Of a stretch of 64,000 bases of DNA, positions 22,801 to 36,604 are shown piece by piece. The stretch's first letter is position 1, and every line of letters begins with the position of its first letter. A model generated the notes under the pieces. The model saw nothing but the letters and a program-made list of their open reading frames with translations, searched no databases and was not told the DNA's origin. This DNA comes from Epiperipatus broadwayi (Eukaryota; Onychophora; Udeonychophora; Euonychophora; Peripatidae): NCBI GenBank assembly GCA_028023455.1, contig JAQFVV010000346.1:312001-376000 (forward strand). The letters are read 5' to 3'. The translations under genes and the position numbers were made by a program.

Positions 22801-23160
22801 GTAAAATATAAAATCATATAATGAAAGAATTATAAAAAGTAGTGTTTATATAAGTGAAATAAAACTTTCAATGAATAGATTTTTAATTGAAAAAAAAAAA
22901 AAAAGATTTGTTGATAATATTAAGTAAACATTTTCAGATAAAGTTTAATAAGATAGTAATTAAAGTGAAAGAATGTTGTATGTTTTGGGTTATTTGGTAT
23001 GTAAAAAATTGAATTGACAATTAAGATGGAACGTGATAGTTAAATAATTATAGGTAATTAATTGAAGGGGTGATCTTTTTTAAAGAATGATTTTATATAA
23101 AGGAAATGTGAATTGTTAGAAGAGTTTAAAGGATTGTATATTTTTAATTTTTAAAGGTTT
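22800..23160 (+). mobile_element. Second copy of the Penelope-like 3' tail
   Basis: Starting at AATATAAAATCATATAATGA, the + strand follows the reverse complement of 9190-8850 for about 330 bp. Landmarks shared in order: GAAAGAATTATAAAA, TTTGTTGATAATAT, GATAAAGTTTAATA, GTTATTTGGTATGTAAA, TTTAAAGAATGAT and TATATAAAGGAAAT. It abuts the gypsy repeat ending near 22800. Confidence 0.75.
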
Positions 23161-23164
23161 TTGT

Positions 23165-26100
23165 ATTGAATTAAAATGGGTTGGTTTTTTTTTTGTATAT
23201 ATATTTTAGATGATCCTTGATAAAGTCTACATGATATAATTGATATATGTGATATTTAGATATATATGTATGTGATTTTGTTATAATAGTTCGTGCAAAT
23301 GGTAGAATGGAGATGTCCTCTCAAGTTAGTTAACAATGCACTTCTTGGCAGCCATATTGGATTTTTGGAAACTGATTTATACATATTTTTATGATAACTT
23401 GAATTTAAATGCAAAAGTCAAATGGTATATGTTAATCAGAAAGGTAATTCAACAAGGAGTGTAATAAAGTTAAAAAAATGTAGGCAGTATATATTCAAAA
23501 TAGTTGGGGAAAAAATAATTTTAAATTATTTTCATATTTCTTCATAAATACCACAATTTTACAGATAAATTTTAAACTTATATTTTTAATAATAGGCTCA
23601 TTAAATTTTTTACAAAATTTCCAATTAAGTGGTATACCATATGACTTACCTAAGACAGTCCATCATTCCAAAATATCAAAAAATAAAGACATTGATGTTT
23701 TTAATTTTTCTAGAAATCCCATAGCTATTTCGTCCTTGTTAGGTATTTGTATAATTAGTGAAGAGAAAGTGATAAGAGAATAACAAGTCTAAAATAGTTT
23801 TTATGTTGTAAATGATTCAGATACAATACCTGTGAACATAAACACGATACACATAAGTTTAGATTTAGTGTAATATAGAATATTAATAATGCTATTTTTA
23901 TAATCTGACTTTTTTTACGTAATGAAAAAGATTTTATTGTTAGGCAGAAATCCACTTAAAGTATAAAATAAAGTGATTGTTTACAAGTAATTAAATGTTA
24001 TTGCAACTATGCAGCTAAAGAATAAACATAAAAATAAAAATGTTGATGTAACTTATCTATTAGAACTATTCATAATTCCTCATCTGATCACAAAGTCAAA
24101 AGCAACACTGCAAGAAGATGTTGCAGGAACTGGCATATCAGTTAAGACTCTTGAATAAAGCTAAGTGAGAATGTTTGAAGAAATACATTACCTATTTCAG
24201 TTTCATTTGTTAAACAATAATGTAGTTTCTCTGAACACTTAGTTTGTGTCTAATCATCACCCTATAGTCAAACTTTCGTGCCTTTTTTTTAGGTAGGCAA
24301 CACAGTACTTTCTTTTTGAATATTATGAAACCACTAAGAACATAGCTTGAGGAACTAGATATTAGGAGTTGTATGTTTTATTTATTTAAAACTATATGGC
24401 ACACATGATCATTATGGCTATCTGCACAGATCCATAATTTAAACCCAGTTTATAATAGCTACCTGACATAGAACCATCGTTTGAAGTCTTTTTACTGGTT
24501 TTGAGTGATCGTATTATTTCATGTTACTATTTGGTAAACTTCTTAATAGTTTATCAAATATATCTTTCTATGTATCTGGTCTGATACACAGCTGTAAAGT
24601 TTACATTGCAATGGCCATGTTTATATATATAACCGTGCTCACACACATATATAATTGGGCTAAATTTTATTGCAATTTCTACTTTTAATATTTGGCTTTT
24701 TTTTTTTGTTAAAATTTAGACAAAATAAATGAAAAGAATAACACAAATGATATTTTCCATCTATTTTTCTATGAAATAATAACTGGAAAAAAAAAATCTT
24801 TCTAATTCTTGGGGGGAAAGATTGCTCGGTAAAGATGACCTATATTTATGAGCAAAAAATATTATTTGGAAAAATCATCATAAAATCTTTATTTTTTATC
24901 ATAGAGAAATGAAAATTACATTGTCTGAAAGGAAAATGATGCTGAATCAAATGAAGCAAAGTGTGCCTGCACAGTGTGTATGGTTTTTACGTAATTGTAA
25001 ATTGAAGCTGATAATTGCTAATTTGGAGATATAAGCCCGCAATTTGCAGGCATATAATCAAAATTATTAAATTTATAATTAAGTGAATTTGGTAATTTCC
25101 ATTCATGAATATCAAAAATGACTTTACCATAATATTATTTTATTATCATTGCTGGAAGTTTTGTAGAATCTAATATGGAAGTTCTCCACGCATTTTTGTT
25201 TTGATTATCCATTTTCAGGAGCCTCAAGTATTTGTTTATCAAAAATATTTTACTGAACATGTTACTTATGAAATTTAAATAATATTAAGAAAATGAATTA
25301 TAAGTTACTTTTAACTTTAAAAAAATATTACATTCTCAACATATAATTCATAATTTTTTATATGTGTATGATAGTGTACTTGTATTTGGCAGCATTTTAT
25401 TACGTTCACCTGTTGATGAGTTTGTACTTATAGTTTTTTTTTTTTGTATGAAAATTTATCAAACTGATGAAAATTTGGGATTTTAGCGAATGAGAGAACA
25501 TGCAGTGCATTATTTCCAAAATGCTTGTGAACTTCCGTATTACACATTCTACAAAAGTATTCACATTTATTAAAGATTTCTGTCCACTGATGTGAAGAAC
25601 CCTTGTTTCTAACATGTTATACTTTCTTTCACCAGTTTTTCATTTTACATTTACATTAAATTTCGTTTAATTACAATCATTTATAGTTTTGTGTATTTTT
25701 TATTTATTATAATCATATAAAAAATAAACTTAAATGAAATATTAATATGATAGTCAGTCATATTGTTTTGCAAGATTTTTTTTTGACTCCCTTAGAAATG
25801 GATAATTAAAACAAAAATGATTGGCGAATATTCCATATTACAGATTCTACAAACATATCTTATAACTATATTTCATTATTTATTTATTAACACAATCACA
25901 AGTTTAGAGTTGAATAATTTTACATCCCCATCCCCCCCTTTGTTGCTATAATCTATTAAAGCTTTATTTTTTGAATGAGCATGATTTTGTTGTTATAAAG
26001 TCTCTTTGCCTCTTTTTTTTTTTTTGAAATTTTATATTTCTAATAGTATTTAAAATAATAAATGTTCTTTAACAATTTTATACTTAAAAATTAACATCTT

Positions 26101-26290
26101 TAAAAAAAAATTAGAAATACAAGAACATTTCGGCAAAATGAAAATAAAGCTACTTCTTCATTTTTGTTTTTAAATATAGATTTAAAAAAAATAAAATTAA
26201 TTTGCAGCTAAAATTGATTTTTCACAAATAAAAGATTTTTTTCTTATAAATGGTGCTTTTAAAGTGAATTATCTTGTGCAGTTTTTTTAT
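23165..26290. other. AT-rich non-coding DNA
   Basis: No gene, repeat pair or transposon end recognised apart from microsatellite-like A/T runs. Confidence 0.4.
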
Positions 26291-26293
26291 ATA

Positions 26294-27262
26294 GACCTGG
26301 GTCTCGTTTTATGCGATAGATAGGTTCCACAGAAAACCCTCATTAAAAAAAATTGCACAAAAATAGACTTAACATACTTTGAAAAATGGGGGATAGGTGC
26401 TGTAATTTTCAGAATTCGCATAAAAGCAAAGCAACATGAGAAAATTACTTTAAAATTCGCATTAAAAAAATAAGCAATTAAAGTATGACTAATAAAAAAT
26501 TTCGAATATTTGAAAAAAAATAATACAAGACAAACTTTTTTTTATTAGTACAGTATTTCATTTTTCATATATATTTTAATCATTACCGCTAGCGGTCATT
26601 TGTAAACTGGTAAGAAATCAGACTCGATGTGATATGATATATTGTAGCTTCTCGTTAAATGAAGTCAAAAATCTCTCAGCAATTATGCCCAGAAAAACCT
26701 GTTAGCCACTTTATTTTTATTCATGATGTGATGTACAACTAGTGCCACATTCAGTCTTATGCAGTGTTAATGGTTTTCTGTTTCTATATTAAAAAAATGA
26801 GATCACAATCAAAACAAAATATTATTCATTATCATTAGAAAGATTATTTTCAGTTTATAAAATTTTCGTTTTTTATTTTAAAAATCTAAAAGATTATTTA
26901 TTTCTGTTATATATAACAAAATACGTTTTAAAAGTTTAAATTTTTTGAATATTTATTGCGATATTTTTATATGTAAGTATAAATCTATTATTATTATTAT
27001 TATTTACTCATTAATATAAATAAGTTATTTACATAGAAGCTAAGAATCTAAATACTGCTTCAGGCCATATTCAAATTCGCTGCTAATATGTTATATTTTT
27101 TGGGGGAAAAAAAAAGTATTTCAAGTGAAAATAAGTTATTAATGATTTAAATTTCTTGATATCTAATAAATATAGTGAAATATGAAAGATATTAAGAAGA
27201 AACATGAATCGCATAACTTCAAAATCGCATTAAAATAATCCGCATAAAACGAGACCCAGGTG
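26294..27262 (-). mobile_element. Tigger/pogo-like copy (reverse), with the Merlin empty site
   Basis: Reversed relative to the copies at 52.4 and 57.1 kb: it begins GACCTGGGTCTCGTTTTATG and ends CATAAAACGAGACCCAGGTG. TA precedes the left end; the right TA has decayed to AA. It is 969 bp, the same length as the 57113 element without its Merlin insert. At 26839-26846 it has AAAGATTA, the complement of TAATCTTT, within continuous flanks identical to those on each side of the 57529-58460 insertion. Confidence 0.88.
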
Positions 27263-27911
27263 AATATACTTATATTTTTATAAATGATATAAAAAATTGG
27301 TTTATAATAGCTGAATTGTCCAATCTCCTGATTATAAAAACAAAAGGCTAGCGTTTGCAAAGATGTGTAACAAATTCAAAATTGAGTGAGTCAAATTTTT
27401 TAAAAAAAAGTTTTGCATTCAATCTTATAATTATTTTAGATTTGTCTAATTTTGAGGAATTAATTCATTGTATATCTCTAATTGTTTTTATGTTTGATTT
27501 TATAATTATTCATCCATTTCTAAATATTAGTCTTGTTTTTATTTATAAAAAATAATATAAGATCAGATCTAATGATTAAAATTTTCTGCTTAACTCCAAC
27601 CATTAAATAAAAGTCTCTCTAAAATAAATAATATTTAAACTTAAAATTTAACATTTTTCTCCATAATGTAATAATATACTTGAAAAAAAAAAAAATTGGC
27701 ACATTGTCTGTAAAACTTAGATGATCTTTGTATAAATAATGGGAAATATTTAAAGCTTTTATTTAAGTATATGTCATAATTTAATATTTACATATCAGGT
27801 GTCCATTCACATAAAAATTATGTATATAGTATACAGTGTAAATATTAAAAGCCTAAAGCTAAACTAGTCAATAAAATAAATAAAATTACCCCAAATAAAC
27901 TTTATAACACA

Positions 27912-28167
27912 AGCATTGGTTTACCTGCCAAAAGCAGACTTCTCAAGTGCAAAGGACTAAAAACATATCCAGAAATATATAGTTACCCACAATTCTCAGT
28001 TACACCCCACATACCCTTAATATTAAAAGTTCTGTTAATATTAAAAGTATGTGGGATGTAACTGGTAATTGTGGGTAATTAATATATATATTATGGATAT
28101 GTGTTTAGTCCTTTGCACTTGAAAAGTCTGCTTTTGGCAATGTAATGCTAATAATAATAACCAATGG
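27912..28167. mobile_element. Foldback MITE, about 255 bp
   Basis: Arms: CCAAAAGCAGACTTCTCAAG and TGCAAAGGACTAAAAACATA (27928-27968) invert at 28085-28137 (AGTCCTTTGCACTTGAAAAG). The inner part GTTACACCCCACATAC...GTATGTGGGATGTAAC meets at about 28030. Outer ends CATTGG/CCAATG. Confidence 0.8.
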
Positions 28168-30999
28168 ATCATTTATAGAGTTTATTTTCTTTGGCTATTC
28201 TCATTTAGTTTTGAATTTGGGGTATGAATTAAAAGCACTAAATGTTGAACAAAGGACCAAGAATAGAATGAATCCATCTATTCCTTTTGTTTACAATATA
28301 TAATTTTTGTTAAAACAGGCAAAACTCACTATACACAAGCATAAGAGATGGTGGTCATGTAATATATAATAACTATATAAAATTTGAAAAATCATCACAG
28401 GTGTATATGCATTTTGTAAACAGAAGATATTCTTACAAGAAAATGGTGAACATAATTTTCAGATTCAGACAAGTTAAAAGTATATAGTGGAGCCACCAAC
28501 TACACTGTTTTATTCTATGTCCCTCTCACATTCAAGGGAAATAGCATATAATAACTCCTCTTTTGTTGATAAATAATAATTAGAATTAAATACGTATTGT
28601 TTATTGAACTGCATATATATATAGGACTTTTCAAAACACAAACATAACACAGACTCCATTTTTATTTTTAACATTAAGTAAATAGCAAATTATGCTCTGG
28701 TCAATATATATATATTTCAGTATTTCTTTTATAGAACAATGTCTCTCAATAAATTATTAGCTCCCCGATTATGGTAATGTTTAATGAATATTCTGAAATT
28801 TTGAAAACATTTACTTTTTTTTTAAAGAAAAGTAATTAGTAACCATTACAAATGGAAATAACACGATAGTTAGAACAACAATGTAAACCTCATATGTTTG
28901 GTTAGACATCACTGTATACATTAGAAATAAATTATTATTGAAACTAAATGGCGGCAAATATTAAAATTTGAGAATTTTGATTTTCTTTGTTGTTGGATTT
29001 ATTAACATTTTATTTACATTTTACTTTGAATTGTATATAATTGAAATTATGTAATTAGGTACAGCATAGTTCATGGTTTCACTTTATATTGATGAAATGG
29101 GCATCAATTGTTTGCAAACAGTATCATTATAGCCAAAACCTGTCATGTAAAAGCCAATTATTGTGAGGTGTATTGTGCTAGAGATTATGAAAATTTTAAA
29201 ACCAGTACTATAAAACTTTTATGAAACAAATTTTATTATATTTATACAACTCGCACAAGATTTTAAATAAATGTCTGACAGTTTCATTGAGGGTGGTGGA
29301 TATCAAAAATTATCAAGCCCATGAGTTTTTAAAAAGAATGCACATTAATGTCATTTCACACTAATAAATTTGGCTTAACACAAAATTTTTAATGCAAAAT
29401 ATTCATTAAATATTGAAAGTCAATAGTCTTTTACAAAGAAATCCTAAATATTTGAAATACAGGCATTCTTTGTATATCTGGAGCTAAATTGTAAATATAG
29501 GGGATTTGTATCATACACCTTCAACTATCCACAGCTATCTCATACCACTGATACACATGACCACACACATGTAGAAAAGATAAATAATCACCAATATATG
29601 TATTTCATGCTGAACCAAATCCCCTATATTTACAAATTCTAAATGTATATGGTTTTATAAAGATGTTTGCAATATGTTATAGCAATTTTTTTTTTTTCAG
29701 AGCCGACTTGCAAGTTTAATTAATTATATAATCTCATTATGAATGACCATTTACTCCCTATAAATATATATCATTCCTTAAAATTTTTGTTTTTCCTATT
29801 TCATTTTAAGATAGAATAAAATTGTGACAAATTATCTTTTTAAAATTTTGAAAACTATTCTGTTGCAAAAATAAATTCTCATTGTTAAGTATAGTGCAAT
29901 TTTCATAAATATTTTTTATAAATTTATATACAAAAGATTCCTTTCCATAAATAGCTGTCATGGATATTAATTAAAATTTTATATGAATTGTCTTGAAGTG
30001 ATAAAATTTGTTTTACTGTTGTATCATGCACTCTAATGTTCATTCATGCCTGTAAGCAGACACTGATTTCCAAGTAATAGAATTTTTTTTGTTTTCCATC
30101 CTAGAATATTGAATAGTTGAGAAGTTTTGAAAACTCATTTTCAAATAACAAACTACCAATGATTTGATTTCTTTTAAATCCAATCCAAAAGTTTTTATTC
30201 AAATGCATATAAAAATTATGCCTTTTTTTTTTTCAGATATGTATCATTTTTAAGGTTTCTTTTTATAAAAGAAAAGAAAAATATATATGTCAGCCATAAT
30301 TCCATTTCTGTGTTACGCACAATGTCACAAACATAATTGGTTTTTGCTATTTTATTTCTTTAGAAAAATTTTTAATTTTCAATAATTTATTTACATATTT
30401 ATTTAAAGCAACATTATTTTAATACATTAAAAAAAAATATGGTTTCAATTAGTTTTATTTAAAAATGTTTGTTTTTCAGAAGAGAAGTGAAATAAAACCA
30501 TAATTTTGGTAAAGTGAGTTTACAATTGATTTGCTGAAATGTTTTCATAAACACCAATGCAAAATTTTTTTGGAAATTTTATTGAGTATGATTTTACATT
30601 TTCAAAGAAAATTTTGTTGCTGTATGATGGCTAAACAAAATTTTGTTTCAATTTTATAAATATAGTTCAAATAAACAATAATTCTTCTTTCAATCAGCAA
30701 AGACAACTATGAAAAAAAAGAAAAATCATTTTGAGATTATGTATTTTCTTTAGGATATTTATTTCTATTTCGCAAAATTCAAATATTAACTTGTAGAATG
30801 TTTTTCACTTGTAATAAATATTATAAAGATTATTAAATTGTGATGATAAATAAAGATTTAATTGTAAAAATAAAATGTTGCAAATATAGCCAAAATTGTC
30901 ACTAGGGCTTTCAAATAAAAATGGAATGAATGAATTAGTGAAAAATTTAAATGTCTGATATTTCCATTAGAAATTAAGGTAAAGATATCATCATTATCA
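28168..30999. other. AT-rich non-coding DNA around the 29488 MITE
   Basis: No coding signal. Contains simple (TA)n stretches at 28613-28622 and 28706-28715. Confidence 0.4.
29488..29637. mobile_element. 150-bp MITE with 21-bp inverted termini
   Basis: ATTGTAAATATAGGGGATTT at the left is inverted at the right (AAATCCCCTATATTTACAAA). The inner sequence around 29520-29605 is repeated, in opposite orientation, at 34196-34275. Confidence 0.75.
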
Positions 31000-31470
31000 A
31001 CTATTATCAATCCATTGCAGGAGATGAAAGTCTCCAAGTTCAATCCATCTCCGATCTTCAGCTTTTCTTCTCTACATCACCCCTACACACTTTCTTATTT
31101 CATCCATCCATTCTCAAATGTGGTCTCTTTCTGGGTCTTTTACATTCTCTTGGAATCCAATTTAAGATTTCAATTGTTCATCTACCATCATCTCTTCTAG
31201 CAATTTGTCCAGCCCAACTCCACTATAGTCTTTTAATTTTTTCAATGAGGGCAGTAACACTTGTTTGTTCTCTTACCCATATATTGTGTTTTCAATCTCT
31301 TCTTGTTATTCCTAACATGCATATCTCCATACGTCTGAGTTGTCTGAAGTCTGTATTGCTCTTCTATTAAGTGTCCAAGTCTCAGATTCATAAGTAAGAA
31401 CTGGTAAAACACATTTATTAAAAACCTTCCTTTTCAAACACATAGGCATATTTCCTTTTAGTATCAAGGT
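31000..31470 (-). mobile_element. RTE-type LINE 3' fragment
   Basis: The minus strand reads ILKGNMPMCLKRKVFNKCVL, then PVLTYESETWTLNRR, then TSDNSDVWRYAC. This is the conserved post-RT block (VF...LPVLTYGSETWTL..R) of the LINE family present at 34.3-39.3 kb. The 3' end (31000-31060) matches 36600-36660, starting with a CAATCCATTGCAGGA-like sequence. Confidence 0.8.
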
Positions 31471-31474
31471 AAAG

Positions 31475-33419
31475 ATATACATTATATAATTTAAATAATT
31501 TTTGACATTTATTTTCTTGGTCGTGGAAATGTTTTTTTTTTTTGAAGGTTGCTTTATTGTTTTCATGCTTTTTTTTATATTTATTTCTGACCTTTAATAA
31601 AAATCAAGTAATTGTTTGATAGCATTTTTGTTTTCTAAGTTAGTTATTTAATAAAATATTTTTAAAATGAAACGGTGTTGATTGTTTTGAGGTACTATTT
31701 TAGTATATGCACTATACATTAGACCAGTCACAGTGTAATCAAAAAATGTATAGATTTAACTAATATATTCACTATATAATGTTTATTATTATGTTAATAA
31801 AATTAATCATTTTAACAATTTACTTTCTATTCCATTCTGTTGCTGCTGCTATCGTTTAGTTTTTCTTTGTTGTTTTATAACTATCTATAATGCTATTTTG
31901 CCAGTTTGGCTTCCATTTAATGGGAAAAATTGGAATTAAAATTTACATTGATTTCTTAATTTTAAAAAAAAAATCATTTATTATTGTTTTAAAAAAATAA
32001 AGTTTAAGTAATATAAATTTGTATTCTTGTGCATATTCATGAAATTCCAAGAAGCGATTATTGAAGTATGGAATTTGAAAATAATTTTAGCCAGAAATGC
32101 AAAATTTTATATGTAATTTTTTTAATTAATAAATTGACAGTTTCTTATTGTTGTATTAATAAAAGTAAACATTTTAAGTAACATGTTTATATTTTTTATA
32201 ATGAAATATCAAAAACTATTATTATATGGTAACAATATTATATAATTTTTTACATAATAAATGTACAATTTATTGTGAATTATGTCAAAAAAAAATAAAC
32301 CTTTTAATTAATACAAAACTTTTTTATATAATTTGTATTTTATAAAGTAAGAACTAATCCACAGTGAAAGCTGTGTCAAATGAAAACTCTTATTGGAAAT
32401 GATTACTTTTTTTAACATAACAATTATAAACTGTATAGTAAACCTTATTTAAAAATTATAAAAGTATTTTTTGGCTAAATAAATTATTTTCAAATTTCAT
32501 CAGCAAGAATAATAATATAAATTTTTATTAGTGAAAATGTTTGTTTTCTAACATAACACATCAACTATACAGTAAATAAAGGTTCATATATTAGTTAAAT
32601 GAAATATTTTCAAAATATATACATTTTATTATTCATTCGCTTTTTTTTTTTTGTTTTGGACATGCAATATGTAATTTCACTTGATGAGTGGTATGCATGT
32701 TAAAATTACTGGGGGGGGGGGGATTGCATATATTGCAAGTTATTCAATTTTTAATCATTTATAGTCTTTCAGTTGGTTTTTCATTCCAGTAAAGAAAATG
32801 TGCTATTTAAAGTTCTGGTCTACATATTAAAATTCTTTTTTTTTCTCTAAAAATTCAAGGAAAACATTTTAAAATTTCAGAAGCTAGTGGACAAAATATT
32901 GTCACTTAATTGAAATTAGCTCTGAACATTGAAATCATCTTATGTAAGACTTCACTAAATCTAGAATTATCAGATTTGTTTTCAATATATATTTTGATAA
33001 GTTGTTTAATTACAATCTTAGGTTATACTGATTAATATACCTGAGAAATATTTGTAACTAATCAAATCTAAATATTTGATTGATTACAAATAATCTTAGA
33101 ATATAAAAAAGCAAATATATTTACTGTAAAAAGAAGATAGAGATATACTGTGTAAAGCTTATACTTATCTAGATTCATTATTCCTGGGACTATTATTTTA
33201 TTCTGATTGTTGATAATTTAACTCCTGATATAACCTTTTCCCGCATGGATAGATTGGTGTTTAAAATATGAAATGACCTAAATATGCATATATACATTTT
33301 TTATTGAATATTCTGATATTTATATTTTCAATAATTGTAATTATAAATATTAAAATATATACAAGTATATTTAAAATCTTGTAAAACTCAAAAAAATTAT
33401 ACACTTTTCATAAAATATG
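31475..33419. other. AT-rich non-coding DNA
   Basis: Nothing recognised except homopolymers, including a G tract near 32711. Confidence 0.4.
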
Positions 33420-33833
33420 TAATACTACAAAACTTGTACTGTTCAAGTTAATATGAAATGACAAGCAGATCATCAGAAGCTTAAGAGCACTGAGCTAGTT
33501 TTCAGCAAGTTGCTATTAGAATCATAGTGCTAAATTGAACTGCATTATTAAAAACATATATATATACAATGGCAAAGATCAATATGTAAATAAAGCCCAG
33601 TATGAAAATTAAATGTTCCTGTTGTCAAAAAAAAAATGGAACATCTAATTTGCATATTGGGCTTTATTTACATATTGATCTTCACCACTATGTATACATG
33701 TTTTTAACGATGCAGTTCAATTTACCACTGATTCTGGCAGCAACTTGTGAAAGCTAGCTCAGTGCTCTTAAGTCTTATTTTGGTATTATGCTTACCTTTT
33801 CAGATTAACTTGAGCAATACAAATTTTGTATTA
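33420..33833. mobile_element. Long-arm foldback MITE, about 414 bp
   Basis: Outer sequence TAATACTACAAAACTTGTAC inverts at the right (ACAAATTTTGTATTA). Both arms share CTTAAGAGCACTGAGCTAG, AATTGAACTGCAT, AAAAACATGTATA-like sequence and GATCAATATGTAAATAAAGC, with the centre near 33627. Arms are about 190 bp with small indels. Confidence 0.85.
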
Positions 33834-34104
33834 TGGTGAAGTTGTCATATCCTACTATATTTTCTTCCAGTTCCCTTCATGTATATAGTATTTACAAGAT
33901 TATAGTACAATATATATTGCTTGTTTTATTTGAAAATATATATAACTTCAAAACACAGACAAACATAACATATTTTTTTATATGTATTATTATGCATGTC
34001 TAAATTAAGATTATTGTCTTAACAAAATATATAAAAAAAAATTCTAGTTATTAATAGAGAGCACATGGTTGAAGAGTGGATTGAAACCTGTCCATTAAAG
34101 TATG

Positions 34105-34290
34105 GGGTTTGGCTATCTTAATATATATATATATATATGAGCACTTATAGCATATATGTGTAGAGATGGTAATCTGGACCAACTGATGATTGGTGGTTTA
34201 GCATAAAATATGTATATTGGTGATTATTTATCTTTTCAACATATATGTGTTCGAGTGCTGATGGGTCATGTGAAAGTCTGTGCTCATATA
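34105..34290. mobile_element. Relative of the 29488 MITE, opposite orientation
   Basis: TATATTGGTGATTATTTATC followed by TTTTC(A/T)ACAT and a GGTCATGTG word match the reverse complement of 29520-29605. TATGAGCAC (34137) and GTGCTCATA (34279) invert around it, and a GTATGGGGTTTGG block at 34101 resembles the terminus. The interior includes a (TA)n run. Confidence 0.5.
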
Positions 34291-34344
34291 CTTTATATTT
34301 TACATATATAGACACAGGTGTATAATAAGCTTATGTGTTTTAGT

Positions 34345-36310
34345 TAAAATTAGAGAGAGAAAAATTAAGGAAACAATATTCACAGTTGATATATTCCTTA
34401 AATTTCAGAAACATTCTAAAGAATTCAAATTAAAACTTGCACAACATTTTAAAATGTCAGATTTTAAAGATGGTTCAGATTTGAAAGAAATCAGTAAGAA
34501 GAAAACTGATTCACTATTAAAAACTGAAATAAAGATAACTTACGCAGCAATTAATCAGTAAAATTTCTACTGAGATGACAATTTATGAAGAAAAGAAGGA
34601 ATAAAAAAAATTATATAAAAATAATGCTTTTAGAATGTCTAGAATTTTGTAAAATGGAATGAAAAAGAGTTAATGAAATCATAAATTATAAATTTAAATT
34701 AACAAGGAAAACTGTAGAAGAGAATATCTCAAAAGTGTAAAACATCTCTGTATTAATAGGAAACTTATTTCTGCATTAAGAAGAAGAGATGGAATTATTA
34801 TTAAAAAAAGAGAGGACATGAAGAAATATGTGGATAATTTTTATCAAGAATTATATAGAAATGAAGAACAAGATAAATTATCCCCTATAATTACTCTATA
34901 ATATTTTAAATGAAGTGAGATATGCACTTAAAGATACAAAGAAAGGAAAAGCTCCAGGTAATGATAGAATTGTAATTGACATCTTAAAAAAAAAATTTAG
35001 ATGAAGAAAGGAAAATTATCACTTTCATTTAGGAAATATCTAAATAATAAAGATGTACCAGATGATTTGAATAATGCAGTACTGTTGTTAATATTTGAAA
35101 AGGTGATAAAGATACTAGGAACTAAAAATCTATCAATCTTTTATTAGGTCTATACTAATTTTTACCAAGTTTATTACAACTTATCTACAGCAAACTTTGG
35201 ATTTTCATCAATCAAAAAGAAACTGGATTTAAAAGTGCTTTTAGTTCACTGCATCATATCCAAATACTGAGAGAAATAATAGAAAGCACCAATGAATATG
35301 AGTTGCCATTATGCTTTGGATTTGTACATTATGAAAAGGCATTTGATTCTATAAGCATTTCTTCAGTGATTAAAGCGTTGGATCACCCAGAATATTGTCA
35401 TATTCTGAAGAATATTTATAAAAATATAACAGCAATAATTAGATTTCATAATGATAATAAAAAGATTACCATTGAGATGGCTGTAAAACAGGGTGACTCC
35501 ATACCACCAAAATGTTATACAGCAGTTTTTCAAGAAATATTTTATGGATTAAAATAGGAATCTAAGGAAATAAAATTAAATGGTTATTTAAGTCTTCTAG
35601 ATTTTGCAGATGATGTAAAGTTCAGGAAATGTTACAAGAAATATTATATGAAAATAAGAAAGTAGTACTAAATGTAAATGCTTAAAAAACTAAAGTAATG
35701 ACCAATTGATTTTCTCAAAAGAAGAAAATAAAGATCCATAGTGATGAGTTGGAAGAAGTTAACGTACAAATGCTTTGATTAGATTATTAATACAGATGGA
35801 AAAATAATAATTGGAATTTATTATAGAATTACAACTTGGATAGAATGCATTTGGTAGAAATAATTTAATATTAAACGAAAATATGCCTGTGTTTTTTTAA
35901 AAGGAAGATTTTTAATGTGTATTATCAATTCTTATTTATGGATCTAAGACTTGGACAATTAACAGAAGAGCAATACATACAGAGACTTCAGATCATTCAA
36001 CAAAATATCGAGAGATGTATGCTGGGAATAATAAAAAGATCTCAAAAACAAATTACATGGATAAGAGAATAGACATGTGTTACTAACATAATTGAAAAAA
36101 TTAAGAGATTGAAATGGAGCTGAAGATATTGCTAGAAGAGATAATAATAGATGGAGAGTTGAAATCTTAAACTGGGTTCTAAGAGATTGTAAAACACCTA
36201 GAAGGAGACCACATGAGCTGGATGCATGATAAGAGAGGCTAGAGATTGGAGAAATTTGATTAAATTTGAGAGATCATCCTACAGTGGATTGATAATGGTT
36301 ACAAATGACG
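34345..36310 (+). mobile_element. RTE-type LINE, 5'-truncated, + strand
   Basis: It begins within the linker between endonuclease and RT (34380: ACAATATTCACAGTTGATAT) and continues through fingers, palm and thumb to a 3' end near 36310. Landmarks: AVKQGDSIPPKCYTAVFQEI, LLDFADDV at 35600 (the catalytic FADD box), and post-RT pieces YLWI*DLDN and QNIERCMLGIIKR. Many stops and shifts. The family is the 'endonuclease-reverse transcriptase' / craniofacial-development-protein-2-like group often labelled in invertebrate genomes. It lies tail to tail with the minus-strand copy at 36605-39285. Confidence 0.85.
35303..35557 (+). pseudogene. LINE reverse transcriptase palm fragment
   Basis: An 84-codon open fragment within the LINE. 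FGFVHYEKAFDSISISSVIK contains the first catalytic Asp (YEKAFDS, motif A). Later blocks include IYKNITAIIRFHND and AVKQGDSIPPKCYTAVFQEI (motif B, normally GVRQGD.ISP..F...). The FADD box follows downstream after a stop (LLDFADDV, 35593). Not a functional gene. Confidence 0.85.
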
Positions 36311-36604
36311 GTAATATGTATATGTGGGCTCACTCAAAAAGTAAAATTGTAACAGATTTTGATCTTTCTGATGTTATACAATAACAACTAGAAGTGTTTT
36401 ACCATTTCATATTTTCCATTCGTAAATTCAATCCCTTAACAAAAAAATTATCTTTTAACATAATTATCTCTTATAGTTATTTCAGAAGCATAAACAACAG
36501 TAGCATGCATTTGCTTTTCTTTTTTTATTAAATTTTCAATAAATGATTTTTTTTTTTTTGAACATATATCACTTGTGATCATGATTTTTTTCTTTCATTC
36601 ATCA

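Noticed and set aside
32711-32723. Homopolymer tracts (G run here, C run near 39820, G run near 60820) as functional sites
   Set aside because: Isolated homopolymers are common slippage products and possible sequencing artefacts; no flanking structure.
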